Source of the DNA: an uncultured Prevotella sp.
GTDB lineage: Bacteria; Bacteroidota; Bacteroidia; Bacteroidales; Bacteroidaceae
Direction of reading: 5' to 3'
Assembly: GCA_900551985.1 (NCBI GenBank)
Contig: URYG01000029.1
Location: forward strand, 1-20,925
DNA length: 20,925 nucleotides
Shown here in pieces: positions 1 through 6,847 of the stretch (its first letter is position 1; each line of letters opens with the position of its first letter). Under the pieces are notes generated by a model, which was not told where the DNA came from, did not search any database, and was given only the letters and a program-made list of their open reading frames with translations. A program made the position numbers and the translations under genes.

Positions 1-1047
1 TGTAAAGGTGCATGTATCGCTCGTCGAGACCGAGGAAAGTTTGCCTGCGGCGGATTCTGCATCCAGTTCGGTTGCGACTGGCCAGCATTCTTCTTCTGTT
101 CCCTGGCAGCCATCCTGGGCTTCCGCCTGAGAATGTTCCTGCCTACCAAGGGCTGCAACAACTATGTAGCCATCGGTATTTCGGCATTCGTGGCAACGCT
201 GATTGCGTGGCTCACCTCCTTCCTTTCACTCAACCCAGCCATCGCAGCCGCCCTTCCGGGCTTCATGCATTCGGCTACCCCTTGGCATCCATTGATGGCG
301 TGCGCCCTCTTCATCGTGCCGGGAGTTCCATTGATCAACTTCGTGAGCGACATGCTCGACGGCTACATCGAGGTGGGAATGGTACGCGCGCTGAACACCC
401 TGCTCATGCTCTTTGCCATGGCGTTCGGTATTGCCTTCGCCATCCAGGTTTGCCACATCGACAACTTCGTGACGGATCTTACGATGACTCCTCACCACGA
501 ATACTGGGAGTTTGCCATCGCGGCAGCCGTATCAGCCATGGGCTTCTCTACCATCTTCAGTATTCCTAGAAGACTGTTGCCAGCTGTGGCTGTGGGCGGT
601 ATCATCGCCGTTTGCTTCCGCAACTTCGTCAACCTGGGTCCATCCAATGGCAACATCGGTCTCGACATGGGCTTGAGCATCGGTTCGCTTGCCGGTTCTG
701 CGCTCATCAGCATCATCGTGATCAAGGCACGCCACTGGTTCCACACCCCTCACCAGTGCATCACCATCCCTAGCGTCATCCCAATGGTACCTGGAGTATT
801 GATGTATCGCGCCCTGTTTGCCTTCATCGACATGCACGGCGTGGTAGGCGAGGTAACCGTGGGAATGAACAACCTGATCAAGGCGTCGCTCGCCATCATC
901 TGCATCGCCCTGGGTGTAGCCATTCCTAACGTATTCTTCCGTCGCTTCATCGCCGACAACCGCAAGCGCAAGCTCCTCAACATGCTGGTGGAGCGAAAGA
1001 AGAAGAATGGCGAATTCGTGGATCTGCACGAAGTGGAAATCAAGTAA
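1..1047 (+). CDS. Threonine/serine exporter family protein (ThrE-like), 5' truncated by the window
   Basis: The frame is open from base 1, so about 348 C-terminal residues are visible and the true start lies upstream. The in-frame ATG at 133 is internal, because the residues before it already form a Cys-rich, membrane-like stretch (GCDWPAFFF...) typical of the N-terminal ThrE domain. The rest is a chain of hydrophobic segments rich in Gly/Ala with short polar loops, including the region around PSNGNIGLDMG and PSVIPMVPGVLMYRALF, which fits the C-terminal ThrE_2 domain. It ends in a basic cytoplasmic tail (RKRKLL...RKKK). The family exports threonine and serine across the inner membrane using the proton gradient. 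The next gene is a LysR regulator on the same strand, which might control it. Family call is from motif recognition; substrate is inferred. Confidence 0.85.
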   Translation, partial: CKGACIARRDRGKFACGGFCIQFGCDWPAFFFCSLAAILGFRLRMFLPTKGCNNYVAIGISAFVATLIAWLTSFLSLNPAIAAALPGFMHSATPWHPLMACALFIVPGVPLINFVSDMLDGYIEVGMVRALNTLLMLFAMAFGIAFAIQVCHIDNFVTDLTMTPHHEYWEFAIAAAVSAMGFSTIFSIPRRLLPAVAVGGIIAVCFRNFVNLGPSNGNIGLDMGLSIGSLAGSALISIIVIKARHWFHTPHQCITIPSVIPMVPGVLMYRALFAFIDMHGVVGEVTVGMNNLIKASLAIICIALGVAIPNVFFRRFIADNRKRKLLNMLVERKKKNGEFVDLHEVEIK

Positions 1048-1119
1048 TCACGGCGTGAGATGAGAATCATCCACAAGATGATAATCAGATAATGCAGGAT
1101 TATTCGTGATAAAGAATTT

Positions 1120-1160
1120 AAGGATTTGGGATATTTTTTCATCCCAGATTCTTATTTTTC
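1120..1160 (+). terminator. Probable intrinsic terminator of the ThrE-like gene
   Basis: Bases 1122-1132 (GGATTTGGGAT) pair with 1141-1151 (ATCCCAGATTC), with two wobble pairs and an 8-base loop. The run TTATTTTTCC follows. It lies about 75 bases after the stop codon and just before the LysR promoter, so the two genes are probably separate transcripts. Confidence 0.5.
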
Positions 1161-1173
1161 CAAATAAATGCAT

Positions 1174-1181
1174 TATCTTTG
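1174..1181 (+). promoter_or_regulatory. -7 promoter element of the LysR gene
   Basis: TATCTTTG matches the Bacteroidetes sigma-ABfr -7 consensus TAnnTTTG. It sits 57 bases before the ATG at 1239. A clear -33 TTTG is not visible; the region 19-22 bases upstream is only T-rich. An AAAAAAGGA stretch immediately before the start may help ribosome binding. Confidence 0.6.
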
Positions 1182-1238
1182 CAGCGAGAACAAGCTATCG
1201 GCAATCTCTGAAACCGATAGCCATAAAAAAGGAACAAA

Positions 1239-2150
1239 ATGGAAATACGACAACTGAAATACTTCTTGAAGGTAGCCGAGACGCTCAATTTCTCGGAGGC
1301 ATCGCGCAAGCTCTACATCACGCAGAGCACCCTCTCACAGCAGATTTCGCATCTGGAGCAGGAAATAGGATTGCCTCTCTTCGAGCGAAACTCGCACGAG
1401 GTTTATCTCACAGAGGCGGGAAAGGAACTCCAGCCTTATGCACAGAATGCGGTAAACTGCACCATGGCGTGCGTTGACCACATGAACGACCTGAAGGAGA
1501 TGCTCACCGGCGAACTGAACATCGGCGTCACCTACTCCTTCAGCAACATCATGGCAGAAACGCTCATCGCCTTCCTTCACGCTTATCCTCACGTAAAGCT
1601 GAACATCCAGTACCGTTCGATGCAGGAGCTGATGGATGGACTGAAGAAGCGTGAACTCGACCTTGTGCTTGCCTTCAAGCCAATCAAGACAGACAAGGCG
1701 ATAGACAGCCGTGCCATCTTCAGCAACCGTCTGGCGGCGATCGTGAACGAGAATCATCCCCTGGCGCGTCTCTCATCCATCAAGCTCTCAGAGCTGGAGC
1801 GCTACGACCTCATCCTTCCATGCAAGGGTCTGCAGGCACGCAACGCCTTCGATTATCTGATAGAGGGCAAGGATCTCGACTTCAAGATCATGGTAGAGGT
1901 GAATAATGTGAACATCATCTTCGACCTTCTGCATCGCAGCAATCTGGTAAGCGTACTTTCAGAATCCACCACCATCCTGGAGAGTGGCATGAGAGCGATT
2001 CCGATAGATGCTGCCGACAACGAGATGGATGGCTGCATCCACATTCTGAAAGATGCCTACATGAAGAACTCGGCGCAGGAGTTCATCCGCATGCTGAGCC
2101 AGAGCACCAGCATCCTCGCCAATTTTGCGCTGAAGGATATTCTGAGATAG
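1239..2150 (+). CDS. LysR-type transcriptional regulator
   Basis: The protein has 303 residues, the usual LysR length. Residues 1-60 form the winged helix-turn-helix (MEIRQLKYFLKVAETLNFSE, then ASRKLYITQSTLSQQISHLE and the wing LPLFERNSHEVYLTEAGKEL). Residues about 90-295 form the periplasmic-binding-like effector domain, starting GELNIGVTYSFSNIMAETLI. The order resembles CynR/CysB-type regulators, but the effector cannot be read from sequence. The start at 1239 is supported by the canonical N-terminus and the purine-rich stretch before it. It has its own promoter. Likely targets by position are the ThrE-like gene upstream or its own promoter; LysR proteins commonly autoregulate. The MITE/REP region follows the stop. 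Confidence 0.95.
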   Translation: MEIRQLKYFLKVAETLNFSEASRKLYITQSTLSQQISHLEQEIGLPLFERNSHEVYLTEAGKELQPYAQNAVNCTMACVDHMNDLKEMLTGELNIGVTYSFSNIMAETLIAFLHAYPHVKLNIQYRSMQELMDGLKKRELDLVLAFKPIKTDKAIDSRAIFSNRLAAIVNENHPLARLSSIKLSELERYDLILPCKGLQARNAFDYLIEGKDLDFKIMVEVNNVNIIFDLLHRSNLVSVLSESTTILESGMRAIPIDAADNEMDGCIHILKDAYMKNSAQEFIRMLSQSTSILANFALKDILR

Positions 2151-2168
2151 AATCGGGAAAGGATAGAA

Positions 2169-2475
2169 AGCTTTTGCCCTTACAGGTAGGGTGTTCAAAA
2201 TCTATATAATTTTTCGACACGTTTTTTGTGTTAAAATACAAGTCAAGTCACACGAAATCAACGTGTTATAAATTTAAAAATGTGACGTTTTATAGTTCTG
2301 CGCAATATTCGTGTAGAATAATTATTGAATATCAGTTAGTTGAACCGATTATTCGACTAAAAACGTGCCATATTTTAAACGGATTTTGAACACCCTACCT
2401 TACAGGGCGACAGGCTTGCGTCCATAACTACCCAGGGCGGTGCCCTGGGCTAAGAGCTTCTGCCCTTTCAGGGCG
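2169..2475. repeat. REP-like palindromic intergenic repeat, split by a MITE
   Basis: Two closely similar units flank a central palindrome. The left unit (2169-2185 continued at 2406-2409) contained GCCCTTACAGGGC before the insertion. The right unit (2455-2475) contains GCCCTTTCAGGGC at 2462-2474. The central palindrome is CCCAGGGC (2431-2438), loop GGT, GCCCTGGG (2442-2449). Such GC-rich stem arrays are frequent as extragenic repeats in Bacteroidales chromosomes; that statement is from memory. The sequence itself shows the three stems and the interruption. Confidence 0.65.
2186..2398. mobile_element. MITE-like non-autonomous element, 213 bp
   Basis: The ends are perfect 17-bp inverted repeats: GTAGGGTGTTCAAAATC at 2186-2202 and its reverse complement at 2382-2398. 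The 7-bp sequence CTTACAG flanks both ends as a direct repeat (2179-2185 and 2399-2405), the mark of a transposition event. Subterminal similarity continues with an indel, since CACGTTTTT recurs about 35 bases inside each end. No open reading frame of useful length is present and the interior is much more AT-rich than its surroundings. It must have been moved by a transposase encoded elsewhere. I cannot assign the IS family. Confidence 0.85.
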
Positions 2476-2572
2476 TACCGAGCAAAAACAAACAAAGGTA
2501 TGCTGAGCGTGATGAAAGAGATAAGGGTGGCGATATAGGCGTACTGAGCAAAAAAACAAAGGCATGCTGAGC
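2475..2572. repeat. Pair of imperfect direct repeats, about 33 bp, 66 bp apart
   Basis: Copy 1 at 2475-2508 and copy 2 at 2541-2572 both begin GTAC(C/T)GAGCAAAAA and end with AAAGG(T/C)ATGCTGAGC. They differ by two substitutions and a 2-base length change in the A-rich middle. They follow directly on the REP-like repeat and may be part of the same repeat family. No gene is visible here. Confidence 0.6.
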
Positions 2573-2617
2573 ACAAGAATAAAATGAAATAAAGGGAAGA
2601 TTGTAATTCAATCTAAA

Positions 2618-2652
2618 AAGGCTGTCTCCGACTTGATTGCGGAGGCAGCCTT
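2618..2652. terminator. Terminator of the EamA gene (possibly bidirectional)
   Basis: Bases 2618-2630 pair with 2640-2652 in a 13-bp stem with one G.T pair and a 9-base loop. On the minus strand the stem is followed by TTTTT, which suits the EamA gene ending 50 bases away. On the plus strand it is followed by CATTTTTTTATT. Confidence 0.8.
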
Positions 2653-2701
2653 CATTTTTTTATTCTAATAAAAGTTCTTGCTCTTTAAAACTGAGAATGC
2701 A

Positions 2702-3580
2702 TTATTTCTTTCGGGCGATAATGATGGTTACACCAGCCAGGATGGCAAGGATGCCGATGGCAAGCTGGAAGGAGAAACTCTCGCCGAAGATGCAGACGCC
2801 GATAATAACTGCCGTTACAGGCTCCAAGGCTCCCATAATGGCAGCAGGAGTACTGCCGATGAGATTGATGGAAATCGTCATGAAGAAGAGCGACAGTACC
2901 GTTGGCAGCAACGCCAGCTGGGCTGCACAGAGCCAATGCATAGGAGTCTGCAGCATCTGAATCTTCTCGCATGCGATAAACGAATAGATGAACATCGTGA
3001 TGAGTCCGAACAACAGAATGTAGAAGGTGAACTTGATGTTCGACATTCCCGGATTCTTCCATTGGTTCACGGAGATGATGTAGAGCGCATAGAGCAGCGA
3101 AGAACACATCACCAGCGCAAAACCAGCCGTGCTCAGCTTATCGTTTCCATCGCCCTGATAAAGCAATCCCACACCCGATACTGCCAGGAGGATAGCCAGG
3201 GTAGTTGACCACGTTACCTTCTCATGGAAGAATACCGTCATCAGAATCGCCGTCATGATTGGATAGACAAAGAGGATGGTGCTGGCAATACCTGCCGCCA
3301 TGTAGTGGAAACTCACATAGAGTGTGGCGGAAGAAAGAGAGAACATGCAACCCAGCGTAGCGAGTCGGATCAGGTGCCCCCACTTTACCTTGAAACTCTC
3401 CTTGCGGAACAGCATCACCACGGCAAACATCGCCACCGCCAGAAGATAGCGGTAGATGAGTACCGAACTGGAATTGAATCCATCCCCATAAAGTTCCAAC
3501 GTACCCAAAGGATTGGTACCATAACACACGGCGGCTACAACACCCGCCGCAAAGCCCTTAACTTTATTACTGCTTGTCAT
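2702..3580 (-). CDS. EamA/DMT-family transporter
   Basis: This 292-residue protein has about ten hydrophobic segments and two internally similar halves, the typical layout of EamA (DUF6) drug/metabolite transporters. Supporting stretches are GFAAGVVAAVCYGTNPLGTL at the N-terminus, a Gly/Ala-rich segment ending MTAILMTVFFHEKVTW at the end of the first half, and the matching VTAVIIGVCIFGESFSFQLA near the end of the second half. It ends in a short basic tail (ARKK). The substrate is unknown; family members export amino acids, nucleotides or other small metabolites across the inner membrane. It is transcribed alone, divergent from the epimerase-OPT operon. A run of 12 T (3594-3605) lies in its leader, 13 bases before the ATG. 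Confidence 0.92.
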   Translation of the reverse strand: MTSSNKVKGFAAGVVAAVCYGTNPLGTLELYGDGFNSSSVLIYRYLLAVAMFAVVMLFRKESFKVKWGHLIRLATLGCMFSLSSATLYVSFHYMAAGIASTILFVYPIMTAILMTVFFHEKVTWSTTLAILLAVSGVGLLYQGDGNDKLSTAGFALVMCSSLLYALYIISVNQWKNPGMSNIKFTFYILLFGLITMFIYSFIACEKIQMLQTPMHWLCAAQLALLPTVLSLFFMTISINLIGSTPAAIMGALEPVTAVIIGVCIFGESFSFQLAIGILAILAGVTIIIARKK

Positions 3581-3683
3581 TGAATTAAAATGCTTTTTTT
3601 TTTTTACTAAGTTTTTTTCTTATACCTTATTATATAATATCTATTTCTTTCGAGAATTTCTTCAGAGAATTTATTTCGAGCTG

Positions 3684-3691
3684 CAAAAGTA
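3684..3691 (-). promoter_or_regulatory. Candidate -7 element for the EamA gene
   Basis: Read on the minus strand the bases are TACTTTTG, matching TAnnTTTG. The nearest TTTG further upstream (3716-3719 on this strand) is 24 bases away, longer than the usual 19-21, so the -33 element is uncertain. The leader would be about 95 bases and would include the A12 run. Confidence 0.45.
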
Positions 3692-3762
3692 CTGCATTTT
3701 TTCGAGATAAACTAACAAAATCGTATAAATCTCTTGTCATCTTTGAGAAAATCAGCCCGATT

Positions 3763-3794
3763 CTTGCTCTTTATCAAAATAAATCGTATCTTTG
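3763..3794 (+). promoter_or_regulatory. Promoter of the epimerase-OPT operon
   Basis: CTTG at 3763-3766 is followed after 20 bases by TATCTTTG at 3787-3794, a good Bacteroidetes -33/-7 pair. The same CTTG-N20-TATCTTTG arrangement precedes both nuclease-like genes later in the window. The leader to the ATG at 3854 is about 50 bases and A-rich. Confidence 0.7.
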
Positions 3795-3853
3795 CAAAGA
3801 TTATGTAGCAAAGCAGAAATCAATATTATACTAAACAATAAACATTTGTAACT

Positions 3854-4723
3854 ATGGAACAAATTAAAAACGATCAGCTCACCGTTGAAATTTCAGCGCA
3901 CGGAGCAGAACTCAAGAGCATCAAGGATGCTAATGGTAATGAATATCTCTGGGATGGCGACAAGGAATTCTGGGGCGGACAGTCTCCTCTCCTCTTCCCT
4001 ATCGTAGGCGGACTCTGGAAGAACACCTACCGCATCGGCGACAAGGAGTACACCCTGTCTCGCCACGGCTTCGGCAAGCTCGTAGATTTCAAGCTCGTCG
4101 GCAAGACCGGCGACCGTCTTACCTTCGCCCTCATCGACAACGAGGAGACCTTCGAGAACTATCCTTACCACTTCAACCTCGCCGTTTCCTATCGCCTTGC
4201 CGGCAACGAACTCCACGTTATCTGGCACGTTGAGAATACCGACGACAAGGTAATCTACTTCCAGATTGGCGGTCACCCTGCATTCAAGGTACCAGGCTGC
4301 AAGAAGGGAGAGAAGCTGAAGGCTTTCCTCAAGCTCGACAACGAGGTCCCTACCCGTCTCTTCGCTACCATCGGAGGATGCGTTGACCCTAACGCCCGTG
4401 AGACTGTACAGACCGACAACGGTATCCTGGAGGTAACAGACGAGTCATTTGCTGACGATGCCTACATCTTCGACAAGAGCCAGGTGAAGCAGATTTCCCT
4501 GCTCAACGAGAAGGGCGAGCCACACGTAACCGTAGAGTTCAAGACTCCTGCCGTAGGTGTCTGGAATCCGGGCAACCACGCTCCATTCGTCTGCATCGAG
4601 CCTTGGTTCGGCACATGCGACTGGGCTGAATACACCGGCGAGTTCAAGGATAAGTACATGATGAACAGCCTGCAGCCAGGTGCCAGCTTCATGAGTGAAT
4701 ACATCATCAGAATCGAAAAATAA
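3854..4723 (+). CDS. Aldose 1-epimerase (mutarotase) family protein
   Basis: The protein has 289 residues and resembles the LacX-like branch of the galactose mutarotase superfamily, which interconverts anomers of hexoses in the cytoplasm. Diagnostic stretches are SPLLFPIVGGLW (residues 44-55), SRHGF with His71, GGHPAF with His141, and CIEPWFGTCD with Glu249. By analogy with galactose mutarotase, a His and a Glu act as general acid and base; His141 and Glu249 are the likely pair. No signal peptide is seen. The stop TAA overlaps the native ATG of the OPT gene (TAATG at 4721-4725), so the two are translationally coupled. The exact sugar is unknown, and pairing with a peptide transporter gives no clue. 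Confidence 0.9.
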   Translation: MEQIKNDQLTVEISAHGAELKSIKDANGNEYLWDGDKEFWGGQSPLLFPIVGGLWKNTYRIGDKEYTLSRHGFGKLVDFKLVGKTGDRLTFALIDNEETFENYPYHFNLAVSYRLAGNELHVIWHVENTDDKVIYFQIGGHPAFKVPGCKKGEKLKAFLKLDNEVPTRLFATIGGCVDPNARETVQTDNGILEVTDESFADDAYIFDKSQVKQISLLNEKGEPHVTVEFKTPAVGVWNPGNHAPFVCIEPWFGTCDWAEYTGEFKDKYMMNSLQPGASFMSEYIIRIEK

Positions 4724-4827
4724 TGGAAGAAAAAGAAAATTTGCAGCTCCCCGAGAACGCATTCCGCGAACTCAAGGACGGGGAGGAATACAAGCCGCTG
4801 ATGTCGCGTAGATGGCTGGCAGGGTGA
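4723..4827 (+). pseudogene. Displaced native N-terminus of the OPT transporter (34 codons, frameshifted)
   Basis: The ATG at 4723 overlaps the epimerase stop and begins MEEKENLQLP, continuing to DGEEYKPLMS. This is the hydrophilic N-terminal tail expected in OPT proteins directly before the sequence PDKVYPEVNGWSVTWG, which now lies in another frame. The reading frame ends at TGA (4825-4827) because a 52-bp duplication (1 mod 3) was inserted. It may be translated as a short peptide, with reinitiation at 4853, 26 bases after the stop. Alternatively the duplication is an assembly error and the gene runs intact from 4723. Confidence 0.7.
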
Positions 4828-4859
4828 AGACGGGGAGGAATACAAGCCGCTGATGTCGC
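4777..4859 (+). repeat. Tandem duplication with 52-bp period in the OPT gene start
   Basis: A 31-base sequence beginning GACGGGGAGGAATACAAG occurs identically at 4777-4807 and 4829-4859. The 21 bases between (4808-4828, starting GTAGATGGCTGG) have no place in the protein. Removing 52 bases restores one continuous frame from 4723 to 6754. The spacer weakly resembles GTAAACGGCTGG about 50 bases downstream, which may hint at its source. Confidence 0.9.
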
Positions 4860-6754
4860 CCGACAAGGTTTATCCTGAGGTAAACGGCTGGTCGGTAACA
4901 TGGGGGATCGTGATGGCGGTCATTTTCTCTGCCGCCGCAGCCTATCTGGGCTTGAAGGTGGGTCAGGTGTTCGAGGCAGCCATCCCTATCGCCATCATCG
5001 CCGTGGGCGTAAGCACCGCCACCAAGCGAAGCAAGGCACTCGGCGAGAATGTCATCATCCAGAGCATCGGAGCCTGCTCGGGTGCCGTAGTGGCAGGAGC
5101 CATCTTCACCCTGCCAGCCATCTACATCCTGCAGGCCAAGTACCCGGAGATGACTACTTCGTTTATGAAGATCTTCATGGCTTCAGCCCTGGGAGGAGTC
5201 TTGGGAATCCTTTTCCTGATTCCTTTCCGTAAGTACTTCGTAAGCGACATGCACGGAAAATATCCGTTCCCTGAGGCTACTGCCACCACGCAGGTGCTGG
5301 TAAGCGGAGCCAAGGGAGGCGACCAGGCTAAACCGCTGCTCATAGCCGGACTGGTGGGTGGTCTTTACGACTTCATCGTAGCCAGCCTGGGATGGTGGAA
5401 CGAGAACTTCACTTCCCGTGTAGTAAGTCTGGGATGCGACCTTGCCGACAAGGCGAAGCTCGTGTTCAAGGTGAACACAGGTGCAGCCGTATTGGGATTG
5501 GGTTACATCATCGGATTGAAATACGCCTTCTACACCTGTCTGGGTTCACTCGTGGTATGGTGGCTGATTGTGCCAGGCATGAGCGTCATCTTCCACGACA
5601 GCGTGCTGAGTGCCTGGGATCCTAGCATCGTGAAGACCGTGGGTGAGATGAGTCCGGAGGAAATCTTCCGTGCCTACGCCCGCAGCATCGGTATCGGCGG
5701 TATCGCCATGGCAGGTATCATCGGCATCATCAAGAGCTGGGGCATCATCAAGAGCGCCGTAGGTCTGGCTGCCAAGGAACTGAAAGGCAAGAGCGATGTG
5801 GATGAAAACGTGAAGCGCACCCAGCGCGACATCTCTTTCAAGATCATCGCCATCGGTTCGCTCGTTACCATCCTCGTCACTTTCCTCTTCTTCTGGTTTG
5901 GTGTGATGGAGGGCAACCTGCTCTTCGCCGTTATCGCCATCCTGCTCGTGGCTGTCATCGCCTTCCTCTTTACTACCGTGGCAGCCAATGCCATCGCCAT
6001 CGTGGGTTCCAACCCAGTTTCGGGAATGACCCTGATGACGCTCATCTTCGCCTCTGTGGTGATGGTGGCTGTAGGACTGAAAGGTCCTGGCGGAATGCTT
6101 GCCGCCCTGATTATGGGTGGTGTGGTTTGTACAGCGCTCTCTGTGGCAGGTTCGTTCATTACCGACCTGAAGATTGGTTACTGGCTGGGTACAACGCCAA
6201 AGAAGCAGGAGGGATGGAAATTCCTCGGCACCCTGGTGAGTGCGGCTACCGTGGGCGGCGTGATGATGCTGCTCAACGAGACCTACGGATTTGCTTCCGG
6301 ATCTCTGGCTGCTCCTCAGGCGAATGCGATGGCTGCGGTCATCGACCCGCTGATGAATGGTGTGGGTGCACCTTGGGTGCTCTACGGCATCGGAGCCGTG
6401 ATTGCCATCGTGCTTACTTACTTCAAGATTCCTGCTCTGGCCTTTGCCCTGGGAATGTTTATTCCATTGGAGCTGAACGTTCCGCTGCTGGTAGGTGGTG
6501 CCATCAACTGGTATGTTACTTCCCGCAGCAAGGATGCCAAGGTGAATGCCGAACGTGGCGAGAAGGGTACGCTCATCGCCAGCGGTTTCATAGCCGGTGG
6601 AGCCTTGATGGGTGTGGTTAGCGCCCTGCTGAAGTTTGGCGGCGTAGAGGCCAGCATCGCAGAAAGCTGGTGGGTGAACCCAATGTCTGAGGTTTGCTCG
6701 CTCATCGCCTACATCTGCCTCATCGGCTTCTTCATCAGAGCCACCAAGAAATAA
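4853..6754 (+). CDS. OPT-family oligopeptide transporter
   Basis: From the ATG at 4853 the protein has 633 residues; the undamaged form from 4723 would add about 26. It starts MSPDKVYPEVNGWSVTWG and has many membrane segments. Landmarks typical of bacterial OPT proteins are SAAAAYLGLKVGQVFEAAIP near the start, RKYFVSDMHGKYPFPEATAT after the fourth segment, and SNPVSGMTL in the middle. The family imports short peptides, and some members carry metal chelates, using the proton gradient across the inner membrane. A GGGGAGGAAT stretch created by the duplication lies 13-22 bases before the ATG at 4853 and may support reinitiation. Its place opposite a peptidase cluster fits peptide uptake (inference). 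Function is probably kept, because only a polar tail is affected. Confidence 0.9.
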   Translation: MSPDKVYPEVNGWSVTWGIVMAVIFSAAAAYLGLKVGQVFEAAIPIAIIAVGVSTATKRSKALGENVIIQSIGACSGAVVAGAIFTLPAIYILQAKYPEMTTSFMKIFMASALGGVLGILFLIPFRKYFVSDMHGKYPFPEATATTQVLVSGAKGGDQAKPLLIAGLVGGLYDFIVASLGWWNENFTSRVVSLGCDLADKAKLVFKVNTGAAVLGLGYIIGLKYAFYTCLGSLVVWWLIVPGMSVIFHDSVLSAWDPSIVKTVGEMSPEEIFRAYARSIGIGGIAMAGIIGIIKSWGIIKSAVGLAAKELKGKSDVDENVKRTQRDISFKIIAIGSLVTILVTFLFFWFGVMEGNLLFAVIAILLVAVIAFLFTTVAANAIAIVGSNPVSGMTLMTLIFASVVMVAVGLKGPGGMLAALIMGGVVCTALSVAGSFITDLKIGYWLGTTPKKQEGWKFLGTLVSAATVGGVMMLLNETYGFASGSLAAPQANAMAAVIDPLMNGVGAPWVLYGIGAVIAIVLTYFKIPALAFALGMFIPLELNVPLLVGGAINWYVTSRSKDAKVNAERGEKGTLIASGFIAGGALMGVVSALLKFGGVEASIAESWWVNPMSEVCSLIAYICLIGFFIRATKK

Positions 6755-6778
6755 TCAGATTCTAAAAGGATAAAAACA

Positions 6779-6815
6779 AAAAAGAGAACATTGCCAAACG
6801 CGATGTTCTCTTTTT
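6779..6815. terminator. Bidirectional terminator between OPT and hybrid sensor genes
   Basis: AAAAAGAGAACAT (6779-6791) pairs with ATGTTCTCTTTTT (6803-6815) in a 13-bp stem with an 11-base loop. T-rich sequence follows on the plus strand and the A-rich left arm gives a T run on the minus strand. The two convergent genes end 25 and 21 bases from it. Confidence 0.8.
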
Positions 6816-6816
6816 C

Positions 6817-6847
6817 TTTTTTATCCCATTTCTTTTTATCCCATTTC
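6817..6847. repeat. Tandem 15-bp duplication across the stop codon of the hybrid sensor gene
   Basis: TTTTTATCCCATTTC occurs twice head to tail, at 6818-6832 and 6833-6847. On the minus strand it encodes Glu-Met-Gly-stop. The copy beyond the stop keeps the same frame, so readthrough would meet a second in-frame stop five codons later. Confidence 0.8.

Noticed and set aside
133..1047. ThrE-like gene starting at the ATG at 133
   Set aside because: The frame is open to base 1 and the upstream residues fit the family, so the gene is truncated by the window and does not start there.
2186..2398. MITE interior as a small RNA gene or riboswitch
   Set aside because: The terminal repeats and the target duplication explain the structure. 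Internal palindromes are short and no promoter with a matching terminator is visible.
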